64,000 nt of DNA from G963702155 sp963702155 (GTDB lineage Bacteria; Pseudomonadota; Alphaproteobacteria; Micavibrionales; Micavibrionaceae), in assembly GCA_963702155.1 (NCBI GenBank), contig OY969717.1, positions 310,001-374,000 on the forward strand, given 5' to 3'. The first letter of the stretch is position 1. The number at the start of each line of letters is the position of its first letter. The notes under the pieces are model-generated. The model saw nothing but the letters and a program-made list of their open reading frames with translations. It searched no databases and had not been told where the DNA came from. Made by a program: the position numbers and the translations under genes. Positions 17,927 through 27,446 of the stretch are shown here, piece after piece.

Positions 17927-20701
17927 CTACCAGTCTTCTGGCGAAGGCAAGTTTTCTTCCTCCATGGCCAGCGCATCAATAAACTCCTCAAGCTCGGCCT
18001 GAAATTCGGCGACCAATGTGGATCTTAATGGCAACTTGACATCCTTTGTACCATCTTCTTTGATATCTGGTAGATAAATATCAGGAATACTCGCGCTTGC
18101 ACTTTTATCTCCCTCACCATCAGACGTTTCAGTATCTTTATCTTTACGGACACCGACCTGTTTTAGATCTGGATCATCCGGCGCGCGTGACTTATCCTTT
18201 AATTTTTTCTTTGCTCCGCTCTTTTGGTTTGTTTTCAATTTTTCCGGATTCAAATTGATAATAATACCTGCCTGCTTAACCGCATCGTTCAATTCCTGAT
18301 TATGCGCCGCTTTTTCCTTCTTCCGCTCAATCGAAGGTGCGGTAGGAGATTGAATGAAATGCAGCGGTAATGACCAGTCAGGCTCTTTATCCGCAAATCG
18401 TTGGTTAACAATCGCCTTCACCCGCCGTGCAAAATCATACCGTATTTCTTCATGAAAGTACTTATACGCGCGACTTATAAGCAACATAAAATGCGGGTCA
18501 CGGGATAAGGATCGCCGCAAAAGCATGAATTGATAAAACGGTAGGAACTGCGTATTTGGCGGGTCAGACGCCCCCTTTGGCATGACGATCGCAAACGGAT
18601 GAATACGGTGCGGGGTCATACCAATATGTGCAAAATAACTCTCGCCAAGCTTAAACACAACATCAGGAATAACGCCAAATTGCTCTGCGATATAGGCTTT
18701 CATACCATTTAAATCGGCAATCTCGGCTGGTATATTAAAACTCGGCGCACCAATCGTAGTGGAAAGCCCCTCGTGACGCTGGGGTATAGGGAAATGTTTG
18801 ATGGTAAAACCCGCATGCACATCTTCTTTCAAACCTTCACTCAAAGGCAAAACAACAGCAGTATTTACGGTTTTATTATTGTGAACTACAAAATCTACAT
18901 CTTGTGAGGAAAGCCCCGTAATCGCGCCGCGGCTTTGCCCTTCCTCTACAAAGGTAGAATGCACCGCCTTTAATTGTCCCGCCGATCCTTTTATATCTTT
19001 AAAACGATTTTCTTCGGTGCGCAGTAAATCCATAATCATGCGTAAGCTGCTTTGCATTTTTATTTCGTTCTTCTCGAATATAACATTTTTATGCGTCCAG
19101 TTCTCTGGCCTGATTTTGACATGTTCGAAAAGGTAAAGCAGCTGCATCTCAAGCCGTCCACTTGGAATTAAGCCAACAGAAATCGCATTTAAAACCTGCT
19201 GCGCATCCATTAACCGAATATCGCCTTTGGCTTGAAAACGCTCGGCATAGTTAATGATCTTTTTGGGATTAACCGTGCCTTTGTATTCCTCGACCTCTAA
19301 ATAAAAAACACGAATGCGTTCATCAATATAGTCAGGCGCAGGATAAAATGCGGGGCCGGGCTTTATGCTTTGGTCTGCTGCCGGCATTAAGCCAAGATAA
19401 TCATTCGCAAATTCTGCGCTGTTTTCAGCGGTAAAATTTTGTACAGCATTTAGAATATTTTGATCAACCGCAACGGGTTCAATCATATGCCCTGACCAAA
19501 ACCGACCGTCAATATTAATACCTTTACGCGGCACGGTGTTGGCAATACTCCGCGCTACACCGTCATGCAGATATATTTTAAGTCGCCCTTCATCACTGAT
19601 GTAATAAGGGATAACTTCGCTTATGGTATCATCACGTTTGACCACATCAATAATCTCATTTGCAATCTCATCACGCACGGCTTGAATGATGAGCTTCGGC
19701 TTCTCATCAATAGACGGCCTGCGCTCTTCTATAATGAGGCTCTTACGTTCTGATAGTTTTTGCGCCACCGCGATATAGGAGGTTGGCGGCGTTGTCAGTT
19801 CTTTATCTTCATGATCGGCAAGAAGCGTAAAGCGTCCTGCAAAATATTTTGAGATATAGGTACCATCCCAATGCGGCCCCGCATATTGAACCCGCGCACC
19901 AAGGCGATGCAACTCTTTATGCAAAGCATGCTCTGTAAAACATGTATATTCGGTAGGCAATTCTTTTTCCCAAATGTCACGATGGTCTTTGCGCAAAATA
20001 AATTCATACGCCCATTTATTAGGAAGTCGGAACAACCTTGTTTTGGGTGTGCGCGCCGGCAATTCTTCAAGAAAAAATCCGCCGCATCCCGGATCTTGAC
20101 GTGGCCTTGCGTGTTGGGAATACCAGATTAAAAGATCGGCCTCCGACATCTCGCTAAGCTTTTTACCTCTGGAAGGCATATCAGGTAATTCCATACGGAT
20201 ATAAGCTTCAGGCGCACGGATATGATCGCGTAAAAACATAACGCCATATTTTTTAAGCGCTTTAAAGTGTGTAGAGAGCGCCTCAACAACGGCGCGCTCA
20301 TTGTATCGTGCATCTGAATAAATTTCGTGTATTACAAAAGAATTGATAATACCGTCCAAGGATTCTGAAGAAAAAATATCGCTCGCGACATCCCCGACTT
20401 CATAATCAAGATTATCCAGCTCATATAACGCCCGCGCTTTATTAATATGACGCTTGCTTTTATCAACGCCGGTAAACCGCATGTTTGGGGCCATCGCTGC
20501 CATAGCATAGGTCATCATACCATCGCCGCATCCCATGTCAGCAACGCGCGCTCCGTCATTCAGCAACATATGTGAAAGCGTAAACCATGCCTCGTGAATA
20601 ATCTCACGCGGAATATCTTTAAGGTATAAATTCCGCTGCTCGATAAAAAGCTCTAAATCGCTCTTATCATCATCGAATGAATCGGATGGAGGTGTAACCA
20701 T
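17927..20701 (-). CDS. Large SAM-dependent methyltransferase fused to an uncharacterised C-terminal region
   Basis: A 924-residue protein. Residues ~25-230 are a class I methyltransferase domain: motif I VADMGCGDGMMTYAMA near 55, the acidic motif FTGVDKSK near 77, and post-motif DYEVGDVAS near 99. The rest has no domain I can name. A mixed alpha/beta region near 330-520 includes FYLEVEEYKGTVNPKKIINY, loosely like a Nudix or phosphohydrolase fold but without a full Nudix box. A second region near 590-790 is rich in histidine and aromatic residues. Residues ~800-880 are a charged, lysine-rich linker. Start is ATG 20701, divergent from comF. Confidence 0.75.
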   Translation of the reverse strand: MVTPPSDSFDDDKSDLELFIEQRNLYLKDIPREIIHEAWFTLSHMLLNDGARVADMGCGDGMMTYAMAAMAPNMRFTGVDKSKRHINKARALYELDNLDYEVGDVASDIFSSESLDGIINSFVIHEIYSDARYNERAVVEALSTHFKALKKYGVMFLRDHIRAPEAYIRMELPDMPSRGKKLSEMSEADLLIWYSQHARPRQDPGCGGFFLEELPARTPKTRLFRLPNKWAYEFILRKDHRDIWEKELPTEYTCFTEHALHKELHRLGARVQYAGPHWDGTYISKYFAGRFTLLADHEDKELTTPPTSYIAVAQKLSERKSLIIEERRPSIDEKPKLIIQAVRDEIANEIIDVVKRDDTISEVIPYYISDEGRLKIYLHDGVARSIANTVPRKGINIDGRFWSGHMIEPVAVDQNILNAVQNFTAENSAEFANDYLGLMPAADQSIKPGPAFYPAPDYIDERIRVFYLEVEEYKGTVNPKKIINYAERFQAKGDIRLMDAQQVLNAISVGLIPSGRLEMQLLYLFEHVKIRPENWTHKNVIFEKNEIKMQSSLRMIMDLLRTEENRFKDIKGSAGQLKAVHSTFVEEGQSRGAITGLSSQDVDFVVHNNKTVNTAVVLPLSEGLKEDVHAGFTIKHFPIPQRHEGLSTTIGAPSFNIPAEIADLNGMKAYIAEQFGVIPDVVFKLGESYFAHIGMTPHRIHPFAIVMPKGASDPPNTQFLPFYQFMLLRRSLSRDPHFMLLISRAYKYFHEEIRYDFARRVKAIVNQRFADKEPDWSLPLHFIQSPTAPSIERKKEKAAHNQELNDAVKQAGIIINLNPEKLKTNQKSGAKKKLKDKSRAPDDPDLKQVGVRKDKDTETSDGEGDKSASASIPDIYLPDIKEDGTKDVKLPLRSTLVAEFQAELEEFIDALAMEEENLPSPEDW

Positions 20702-20800
20702 ATTAAGTGTACTATCAAATCGTAAAATTTACGTCTACTTATAAGGTACGCGATTATGCGTATCTGACAAGTCCGCATCATATAGAATGTTGAAGTCTCT

Positions 20801-21586
20801 ATGCAAATATTAAGAGCAAAAATTAAAAAAGCATGCGATTTTACGTTAGATAACATATTGCCTGCACGTTGTGTTGTGACGGGCGAACCAGTCATAGGGC
20901 AGGGCGCACTTTCTAGCGCTGCATGGGGGCGGCTTGATTTTATTGCCGATCCTAAATGTGCATGTTGCGGAATGCCTTTTGAATATGGCGAAAATCTGGA
21001 TATTGCACAAGACCATGAGCAAACGCAAAAAGGCGGCTTGCATTGTATGGATTGCCTTAAATTTCCGCCGCCCTATAAATCCGCCCGCGCGCCGTTACTT
21101 TATAACGATAACAGCCGCAATTTGATACTTGGCTTTAAACATGGCGACAAAATGCACAGCGTAAAAGCCTTCACGCCATGGTTGATGAGAGCAGGGGAGG
21201 ATATGCTCAATAATGCTGATATACTCGTACCTGTACCGCTACATTATTTACGATTGGTCAAGCGCCGATATAATCAATCCGCCCTGATCGCTTCTGATCT
21301 TTCAAAACATACGCGTATTAGGCATATACCGGATATGCTTTTAAGAACAAGGTCAACACCGCCGCAAGGACGGTTAAAACACAAGGAGCGCCGCAATAAT
21401 GTAAAACAGGCATTTTTAGTTAAACCATCGAAGGCCGGCATTTTAAAAGGCAAAAAAATTATTTTAATTGATGATGTGTATACAACAGGCGCAACGGTAA
21501 AGGAATGTACGCGCGTACTTTTAAAATCAGGCGCGTCAACCGTTCACATACTGACTGTTGCTCGCGTTAAAAATCCGCGTTTTTAA
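20801..21586 (+). CDS. ComF family protein (phosphoribosyltransferase-like)
   Basis: ComF family protein with a zinc-ribbon-like N-terminus and a type I phosphoribosyltransferase domain. Cysteines for the metal site are in LPARCVVTGE, KCACCGMPF and LHCMDCLKF between residues ~25 and 85. The PRPP-binding motif is ILIDDVYTTGAT near residue 224. In competent bacteria ComF acts in DNA uptake; in alphaproteobacteria the role is unclear. It is 261 aa, divergent from the large methyltransferase with 99 bases between the starts, and overlaps the convergent hydroxylase by 4 bases. Confidence 0.88.
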   Translation: MQILRAKIKKACDFTLDNILPARCVVTGEPVIGQGALSSAAWGRLDFIADPKCACCGMPFEYGENLDIAQDHEQTQKGGLHCMDCLKFPPPYKSARAPLLYNDNSRNLILGFKHGDKMHSVKAFTPWLMRAGEDMLNNADILVPVPLHYLRLVKRRYNQSALIASDLSKHTRIRHIPDMLLRTRSTPPQGRLKHKERRNNVKQAFLVKPSKAGILKGKKIILIDDVYTTGATVKECTRVLLKSGASTVHILTVARVKNPRF

Positions 21587-22827
21587 ACCGCTTCCCCGCG
21601 TAATAACCGGCCCTCATCCAGAGCTGGCGCTAAACCTATATGCATTGCAATATTCTTGATTGGCGATATGCGCGCAACGCTTTTCATACCTGTGCGCCGT
21701 AGATATTGAAACGCTTTGTTTTCTGTTTTTACCAATCGGTGCATACCATCCACGCCCAAAACACGGGTTTTAATATCAAAGCCACGGCGTTTTTTGTATT
21801 GCGATAAAATGTACGGCGCGCCGGCATCCATACCAAGTCGCATAGAATCTATAATCGTTTCAGTAAGGCTTGCCACATCCCGTAAGCTTAAATTAAGCCC
21901 CTGCGCGGTGACAGGCGACATTACATGTGCGGCCTCTGCGATTAAGGCAATACGCGACGCGCTCAATTGCTTGGCATGAAAACTGGAGAGCGGCCAACTT
22001 TCGGGCGAAGTCTGCAACGTAATGCCGCCCAGAATATTTTGCGATAAACCCTCTAGACGATTTATAAATGAATCTTTTGACAACGCCATAACGGCATTGG
22101 CATCTTCCGCTCGTTCAACCCAAACGACGCTGGATTGATTTTGCGGCATAGGCACAAATGCAAGTGGTCCGGCGGGTCTATGAAATTCAGTCGCCACAAA
22201 ATTATGCGATTTCGAATGGTTAATAACGCATGTGATCGCGTGCTGCCCATATTCTGTAATATCAGCCTTGATACCGGCGATGGACCGCACGGCCGATCGC
22301 TTTCCATCTGCGCCAATCAAAAGCCGTGACTTTATTTTTGCGCCACCATCCAATCGCGCAAGCACGTGAGAGGGGTGAGCCTCATAATCAAACAGCCTCT
22401 CCGGCGTATATAAATTAATATTTTGATATGTTTGCGCTTTTTCAAATAACTCCGCTCTAAGCAAGGCGTTGGGGATATTAAACCCGAATTGCTCTAATCC
22501 AATATCTGCAGCATCAAAATCTTGTGGATCTGATTTTGTCGCGCTGGTATCAATCAGGCGCATAGTTTGAAGCGGGCAAGCATACGGCTCAACAACAGAC
22601 CAAACACACGCCGTTTTTAAAAGATTAATAGAGGAATTCATCAGCGCAACCGTGCGCCCTGTTATATCAGTATTCGCAACAGATTTTGGCGGATATGGAT
22701 CAACCAAAGCAACAGATACGCCGCCTTCTGCCAGTAAAATAGCTTGAACCAAACCGGCTATACCGCCCCCTATGATACAAACGTCATAAATTTTATCTGT
22801 ATTATTTTTTTCGCTGGTTTTTGCCAT
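21583..22827 (-). CDS. UbiH/UbiF/COQ6-family FAD-dependent hydroxylase
   Basis: FAD-dependent aromatic monooxygenase of ubiquinone biosynthesis. It has the dinucleotide motif VCIIGGGIAGLVQAILL near residue 17, a middle LLIGADGKRSAVRS near 167, and the C-terminal FAD motif ALIAEAAHVMSPVTAQGLNL near 287. That last block normally reads GDAAH; here it is EAAH. The frame can open at GTG 22854, but ATG 22827 has AAAGG six bases upstream and gives a 414-residue protein of normal length. Which ring position it hydroxylates cannot be read from sequence. Confidence 0.88.
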   Translation of the reverse strand: MAKTSEKNNTDKIYDVCIIGGGIAGLVQAILLAEGGVSVALVDPYPPKSVANTDITGRTVALMNSSINLLKTACVWSVVEPYACPLQTMRLIDTSATKSDPQDFDAADIGLEQFGFNIPNALLRAELFEKAQTYQNINLYTPERLFDYEAHPSHVLARLDGGAKIKSRLLIGADGKRSAVRSIAGIKADITEYGQHAITCVINHSKSHNFVATEFHRPAGPLAFVPMPQNQSSVVWVERAEDANAVMALSKDSFINRLEGLSQNILGGITLQTSPESWPLSSFHAKQLSASRIALIAEAAHVMSPVTAQGLNLSLRDVASLTETIIDSMRLGMDAGAPYILSQYKKRRGFDIKTRVLGVDGMHRLVKTENKAFQYLRRTGMKSVARISPIKNIAMHIGLAPALDEGRLLRGEAV

Positions 22828-22899
22828 AGTGGCCTTTACTCTTTCTAATTTCACACAACATAAAATATAGTATTATAAAGTTCATAAGAAAGAAAAAAT

Positions 22900-23157
22900 A
22901 TGCCTAAGATAGAAGTCTACACAACCACATATTGCCCATATTGCACAAAAGCCAAAGTTTTACTGGATAGCAAAGGCGCAACATATGAAGAGATTGATGT
23001 AACCGGTGATGATGATGCACGCATTGCGTTGGTGAAAAAATCAGGTGGTATGAAAACAATCCCACAGATATTTATAGATGATAAACATATCGGCGGATTT
23101 TCGGATATTTCTGCATTAAATGACAAGGGCGAATTGGACGCGCTTATAAAAGACTAG
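22900..23157 (+). CDS. grxC: Glutaredoxin 3
   Basis: An 85-residue dithiol glutaredoxin with active site CPYC near residues 12-15, the glutathione-binding TIPQIFIDDKHIGGFSD near 54-70 and the usual helix at the end. It reduces protein and small-molecule disulfides with glutathione. It is divergent from the ubiquinone hydroxylase and convergent with an XRE regulator. The length and motifs are standard for GrxC. Confidence 0.93.
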   Translation: MPKIEVYTTTYCPYCTKAKVLLDSKGATYEEIDVTGDDDARIALVKKSGGMKTIPQIFIDDKHIGGFSDISALNDKGELDALIKD

Positions 23158-23180
23158 GCGTATATTATAGCAAAAACGCT

Positions 23181-23495
23181 TTAAGCCAAAACACCTAAAT
23201 CTACATCAAGCGCTTCCGCAATCGATTTTAGTGCGCGTAAGCTGCCATCTTTTTTACCGGTTTCAATCTCGGTAAGATAAGGGCGTGAAAGCCCTGCGCG
23301 CTTTGCCAATTCTGATTGCGTCAACCCGTAATGCAGTCTCAAAACTTTCACAGGGCTATCTTGTCTTGTTGCTAATGCATCCAGAACATCATCAGGCAAA
23401 TTATCATCAGTGGCCGCGCCGTTTAAGTTGCGATAATCGTGCAACGGTACAAGGACATAGGGTTTACCCTGAATATGTAGAAGATCGTATTTCAT
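23181..23495 (-). CDS. XRE-family helix-turn-helix regulator
   Basis: A 104-residue protein. Residues ~48-100 form a classical Cro/CI HTH (RLHYGLTQSELAKRAGLSRP, then YLTEIETGKKDGSLRALKSI). The first ~25 residues, KYDLLHIQGKPYVLVPLHDY, resemble the N-terminal strand-helix of small antitoxins. No toxin-like gene is adjacent on the same strand, so it is either an orphan antitoxin-like regulator or a stand-alone repressor. It is convergent with grxC. Confidence 0.85.
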   Translation of the reverse strand: MKYDLLHIQGKPYVLVPLHDYRNLNGAATDDNLPDDVLDALATRQDSPVKVLRLHYGLTQSELAKRAGLSRPYLTEIETGKKDGSLRALKSIAEALDVDLGVLA

Positions 23496-23626
23496 AAAAT
23501 ATGTATGTCTTTATTCAAATTAGTTATACGCATATACAATAAGTTAGAGACGATGAAAAGCGAAAAACTATATTTTAAGTATGGTTTTTAAAATAAAATT
23601 ACAAACAACGATATATATCGTTAATT

Positions 23627-24694
23627 TTAAAAGCGGGTTGATAAAGTGACAGAGCCAAACTTCGTATGATCATCTTGCCCATCAAACTCTTTGCTTCTAA
23701 AATTATACGAATAAGATAAGCGATAATCCTTTATAATAAAACTTATACCTGCCGCCGCGTCATAAACAAAATATCGTTTATCTACACTGGGACTATCTTC
23801 AAACGTATTACCATCTAAAAATATATTGCGCCCCATTGCACGGCCATCTACAGAAGCAAAAACTTGCCATGTAAAACCGGGAAGCAATCCTCCGGCTGGC
23901 GTTTCAAAAAATCCGCTACCGGCTTGCGCGGGACGTACGCGGGGCGGCGTATCTATAATAGCTTCGTGACTTGGTGATAATGTGATGCCTACACCCGTGC
24001 CCGCATATGTATAGATATTACCAAGCGAAACATTCACATTGGGCGTAACCCCCAACATTATAAAATCATTTTGAAACATGTATAGACTTGGCCAGCGCCG
24101 CTGCCATGACAAAATCAAGCCCGGCTCAAACTCCAATTGGTTCGACCAGCCTTTGGGCAAATCAGACCCTGATATATGTCGATGCACAAATTTCTGAGTT
24201 TGCTCGCCAAGGGCTTCCGGCCCGACCACACCTAATGTTAATTCAAGTTCATCCAAATGCTGCTCGGTCAGGGTCGCAAGCCCGACCGTGCCGTAAAGCC
24301 ATGCCGCCCAAGGGCGATCATCGGGATCAGCTTCTTTGCGAGTAATATCTTGGGGTGTATATAAATTCTGGCCAAGTGTAAAAAATGTACTGGTTGTTTT
24401 GTTAAGATCAAAAGTCGGTACAGCCTCCGCGGCTTTATCAACACCTTTTGGAACGGGCGTGTTCACATTAAAATATGTCAGGCGCACACCGCTCGTGTAA
24501 TATTGATCTGTCCCACCCCCAATATTATCATTTTCAACGGACAAGCTGATAAAGTTTTTCTTCGGCGCATCATCAATCCGCTTTTTAAATCGCTCCAATC
24601 GGCTTTCCCCGATTTGTTGTGTGTCCGGTTCTTCTTGCGCGCTTGCTTCAAAGCTAAAACATACACAAATAAACAAAAATAAAAATATGCGCAT
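23627..24694 (-). CDS. LpxR-like lipid A deacylase family outer-membrane protein
   Basis: Outer-membrane beta-barrel of the LpxR/DUF2219 family. It has a signal peptide (MRIFLFLFICVCFSFEASAQ) and the family block FISLSVENDNIGGGTDQYYTSGVRL beginning near residue 45. A DRPWAAWLYG segment lies near 128. The strand-like C-terminus ends in phenylalanine (VTLSTRF), the outer-membrane barrel signature. LpxR removes the 3'-acyloxyacyl chain of lipid A; whether this homologue is active is not known. It is transcribed alone, with a 165-base divergent gap to the esterase gene. Confidence 0.87.
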   Translation of the reverse strand: MRIFLFLFICVCFSFEASAQEEPDTQQIGESRLERFKKRIDDAPKKNFISLSVENDNIGGGTDQYYTSGVRLTYFNVNTPVPKGVDKAAEAVPTFDLNKTTSTFFTLGQNLYTPQDITRKEADPDDRPWAAWLYGTVGLATLTEQHLDELELTLGVVGPEALGEQTQKFVHRHISGSDLPKGWSNQLEFEPGLILSWQRRWPSLYMFQNDFIMLGVTPNVNVSLGNIYTYAGTGVGITLSPSHEAIIDTPPRVRPAQAGSGFFETPAGGLLPGFTWQVFASVDGRAMGRNIFLDGNTFEDSPSVDKRYFVYDAAAGISFIIKDYRLSYSYNFRSKEFDGQDDHTKFGSVTLSTRF

Positions 24695-24859
24695 ACGCGG
24701 CTGTCTCGCTTTTATAATGATTTCAAAATGATACTATATATAGACATCTTAAACACCGAAAATCAACAAAAGTTCAAATATGATCATTTCTTTTTAAATC
24801 GCGCATGCCTATATTGTCTAAATGTTTAAACATAATTTTAAAAACTGGGGCGCATTAAA

Positions 24860-25513
24860 ATGAGCGGAACAATCAAGAACATTTATGACCATCCACCCGA
24901 AGGCGGCAAAGCACCAAAGCAAATAATAATCTTGCTTCACGGTCTTGGCTCTAACGGGCAAGATCTAATTTCCCTTGCACCGTTTTGGGCACCAAAGGTT
25001 CCAGATGCGGTTTTCGTATCACCCGATGCCCCGTTTCCGTGCGATATGGCGCCTATGGGGTATCAGTGGTTTTCTCTTCAAGATCGCAACCCTTCAAAAA
25101 TGCTGGCTGGGGTAAAAATCGCCGCCCCTATTTTGAATGCTTTTATAGATAACCAGCTTTCAAAATATAATCTTACCTATGATAAACTGGCGCTGGTCGG
25201 CTTTTCCCAAGGCACAATGATGAGCCTTTACGCGGCCCCGCGTATGAACAAGAAAATCGCGGGCGTGCTGGGGTATTCCGGCGCACTTATTGGCGCGGAA
25301 GATTTAGACGGTCAGGAAATACAAAAACCACCTATACATTTAATCCATGGCATCGCCGATATGGTCGTACCCATACAGGCGCACATAATGGCCGAAGAAG
25401 CTTTAAAAGCAAATGGGTTTGATGTATCCGGCCACACGACACAACATCTAGGACACTCTATCGACGAAAAAGGTATCAACAGCGGCGCCGAGTTTTTGAA
25501 AGAAATTTTTTAA
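24860..25513 (+). CDS. Alpha/beta-hydrolase, carboxylesterase/phospholipase family
   Basis: Serine hydrolase of the carboxylesterase/YpfH type. The oxyanion motif LLHGLGSNGQDL is near residue 26 and the nucleophile elbow GFSQGTMM near 113. The acid is probably in HGIADMVVP near 167, and the catalytic histidine in LGHSIDEKG near 198. It is 217 aa with a normal length for the family and no signal peptide, so cytoplasmic. The start ATG 24860 is preceded by a weak GGGGC site. Substrate unknown. Confidence 0.87.
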   Translation: MSGTIKNIYDHPPEGGKAPKQIIILLHGLGSNGQDLISLAPFWAPKVPDAVFVSPDAPFPCDMAPMGYQWFSLQDRNPSKMLAGVKIAAPILNAFIDNQLSKYNLTYDKLALVGFSQGTMMSLYAAPRMNKKIAGVLGYSGALIGAEDLDGQEIQKPPIHLIHGIADMVVPIQAHIMAEEALKANGFDVSGHTTQHLGHSIDEKGINSGAEFLKEIF

Positions 25514-26185
25514 ACGTGTAAGAAAAAGAAAGAATTAACTCTATTTTAATAAAATTTAGATAAAATTTTATATATATTTTAGATAAATTGTAAAAAATAT
25601 GATTTAGTTCACTCCTTAATAAATATATTTGCAACTTATTTAACAATGGCCAGTAGCGCCGAAAACATAAGAAAATGAAGTCCAATCCTTCATTTGGTAA
25701 AATAAAAGCAGTGATTGTTGGTGCGGACGATCACTGCTTTTTTGTTTTTCTATCAAAATGATATTACAAAAAAACATATTTAAGTGACAGAATAAGAAAT
25801 CAAGTTAATGAATAATTTCACTCGAAAAGTTTCATAATACCTTTGCCGCAGCTAACGCCGCTTATTCTGGATACAAAAATAGCGTATGTTGTAGGGTGTA
25901 AAAAAATCCCGTCTAATTTAGATATGTTGCGATTTAATGCTAAGCAGCTCAAACATAGAAGCTCTACCATAATTAGTATTTCCCTAAAATTGTGTTATAA
26001 TAAAATTACAAAGATTCGCGAGACCTTAACGGTTAATTGTTCAGATAATCGCATTTTATTGCTTTGGTTATTTCCAAATGAACAAAAAAAATATTGTCAT
26101 AGTGCAGCATTAACACACCTCAAAAAAGTTTACACACAAAGCTTATTTGATTCAAAATCGGAGAAATATAAAGGGGGGGGGTACC
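25514..26185. other. 672-base AT-rich intergenic region
   Basis: Between the esterase and the HNH gene. It contains a strong terminator at 25704-25747, nearly 190 bases beyond the esterase stop, and a small hairpin just before it (ATGAAG / CTTCAT near 25675-25692). The pairing of a structured stretch with a terminator could be a small RNA or a long 3' UTR. The rest (25750-26170) is AT-rich; the long frame through it has no convincing coding character and I do not call it. Confidence 0.4.
25704..25747 (+). terminator. Strong Rho-independent terminator
   Basis: Perfect 12-bp stem AAAAGCAGTGAT / ATCACTGCTTTT with a 14-base loop and a T-rich tail. It lies far downstream of the esterase gene. Confidence 0.85.
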
Positions 26186-26782
26186 TTGCACGCTTTAGAA
26201 AAAAAAGAGACAAACACAATTGCAACATCGCTAGAGCGCTGTCCGGCGTTAATACTGAATGCCGACTACCGCCCACTTAGCTATTTTCCATTATCGTTAT
26301 GGAACTGGCGCGATGCGATAAAGGCGGTTTTCCGCGAAACCGTTACGGTTATTTCCGAATATGACCGCACCATCCGTTCTCCGCATATCGAAATGAAATT
26401 ACCAAGTGTTCTGGCCTTAAAAGAATACATACCAATGGCACGCGCGCCGGCTTTTACACGCTTTAATGTGTTCTTGCGGGATGAGTGGAATTGCCAATAT
26501 TGCGCCGACCATTTCAAAACCCATGAATTGACCTTTGATCATGTTATCCCACGCTCTCGCGGTGGCAGGACAACATGGGAAAACATTGTCGCCTCATGCC
26601 AATGTTGCAACCGGAAAAAAGGCAGCAAAACACCAAAAGAGGCGGATATGTTACCTATACGCGAACCAAGAGCGCCAAATATTCACGAGCTACAAGAGCA
26701 CGGACGCAGATTCCCTCCTAACTTTTTGCACAAAAGCTGGGGGGACTTTTTGTATTGGGATACAGAATTGGAAGAAGGATAG
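26186..26782 (+). CDS. HNH endonuclease
   Basis: HNH nuclease of the type common in alphaproteobacterial chromosomes. It opens with ALILNADYRPLSYFPLSLWN near residue 20. The HNH core contains CQYC, then LTFDHVIPRSRGG and CQCCNRKKG, giving the His-Asn-His centre and four zinc cysteines. The frame opens at 26147, but TTG 26186 sits 4 bases after an AGGGGGGGGG ribosome site and gives 198 residues, close to relatives. The nine-G run (26173-26181) is a likely length-error site. The biological substrate of this family is unknown. Confidence 0.85.
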   Translation: MHALEKKETNTIATSLERCPALILNADYRPLSYFPLSLWNWRDAIKAVFRETVTVISEYDRTIRSPHIEMKLPSVLALKEYIPMARAPAFTRFNVFLRDEWNCQYCADHFKTHELTFDHVIPRSRGGRTTWENIVASCQCCNRKKGSKTPKEADMLPIREPRAPNIHELQEHGRRFPPNFLHKSWGDFLYWDTELEEG

Positions 26783-26876
26783 AATATATTACAGATTATA
26801 TTCGATATTTAATCTGAATTTTCAAAGGCTATAACGCACAGATAAAATACCCGCTTTTTTCGCAGAATTAAAAAGT

Positions 26877-27395
26877 TTAATGCGCGCGCCTTTGCATAAA
26901 AACAAACCCCGCAAACGCAAAAACGGCCAAGCCCAAACAAAACGGAATATTCCAGTTCGCCATTGAAAACCCCAACACCGGATCAACCCACGGTATCTCA
27001 TCACATTTGGCGCTCGGCGCGCTCATAATATTTTCTAAAAATGTTTGCGGATCATCGGTTAAAACCGGAACACTGCACCCTTCAACCGCGCTCACCCACC
27101 ATTTTTGCTCAATCCCTGTATGATAAATCGCCAGCCCCGTATTGACAAGCATCGCTAATCCGGATAACGCCGCAACATAGGCGGAAACGGCATGCCGCCC
27201 AAACGCAAGCCCAACAAACGAAAGCACGGCCACAACAGCAAATGGAATACGCTGATAAATACACATAATGCAAGGCTCTAGCTCAAACGCGACTTCCGCT
27301 GTTAAAGCCGCCGCAAGCGCGCAAACACTGGCAATGAATAAAAATCCATGAACAAAAACGGAATTTGATAAAATCTGTTTCAAACAAAGCTCCAA
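26877..27395 (-). CDS. dsbB: Disulfide bond formation protein B
   Basis: Inner-membrane quinone reductase that reoxidises DsbA. It has four predicted membrane segments. The first periplasmic-loop cysteine pair is in ELEPCIMCIYQR near residue 42. The second loop carries cysteines in EGCSVPVLTD and SAKCDEIPW near residues 110-133. The length of 172 aa is normal. It is the last gene before exoD on the same strand, with 51 bases between them. No dsbA is seen in the window. Confidence 0.92.
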   Translation of the reverse strand: MELCLKQILSNSVFVHGFLFIASVCALAAALTAEVAFELEPCIMCIYQRIPFAVVAVLSFVGLAFGRHAVSAYVAALSGLAMLVNTGLAIYHTGIEQKWWVSAVEGCSVPVLTDDPQTFLENIMSAPSAKCDEIPWVDPVLGFSMANWNIPFCLGLAVFAFAGFVFMQRRAH

Positions 27396-27446
27396 AAAGG
27401 GATGGGCAAAGGACTTAAAAAAGCAATACTTTCGAGTGTTATGCTA

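Noticed and set aside
25843..26280. 145-codon open frame before the HNH gene
   Set aside because: The sequence has no protein-like pattern, overlaps the HNH start in another frame and lies in an AT-rich spacer.
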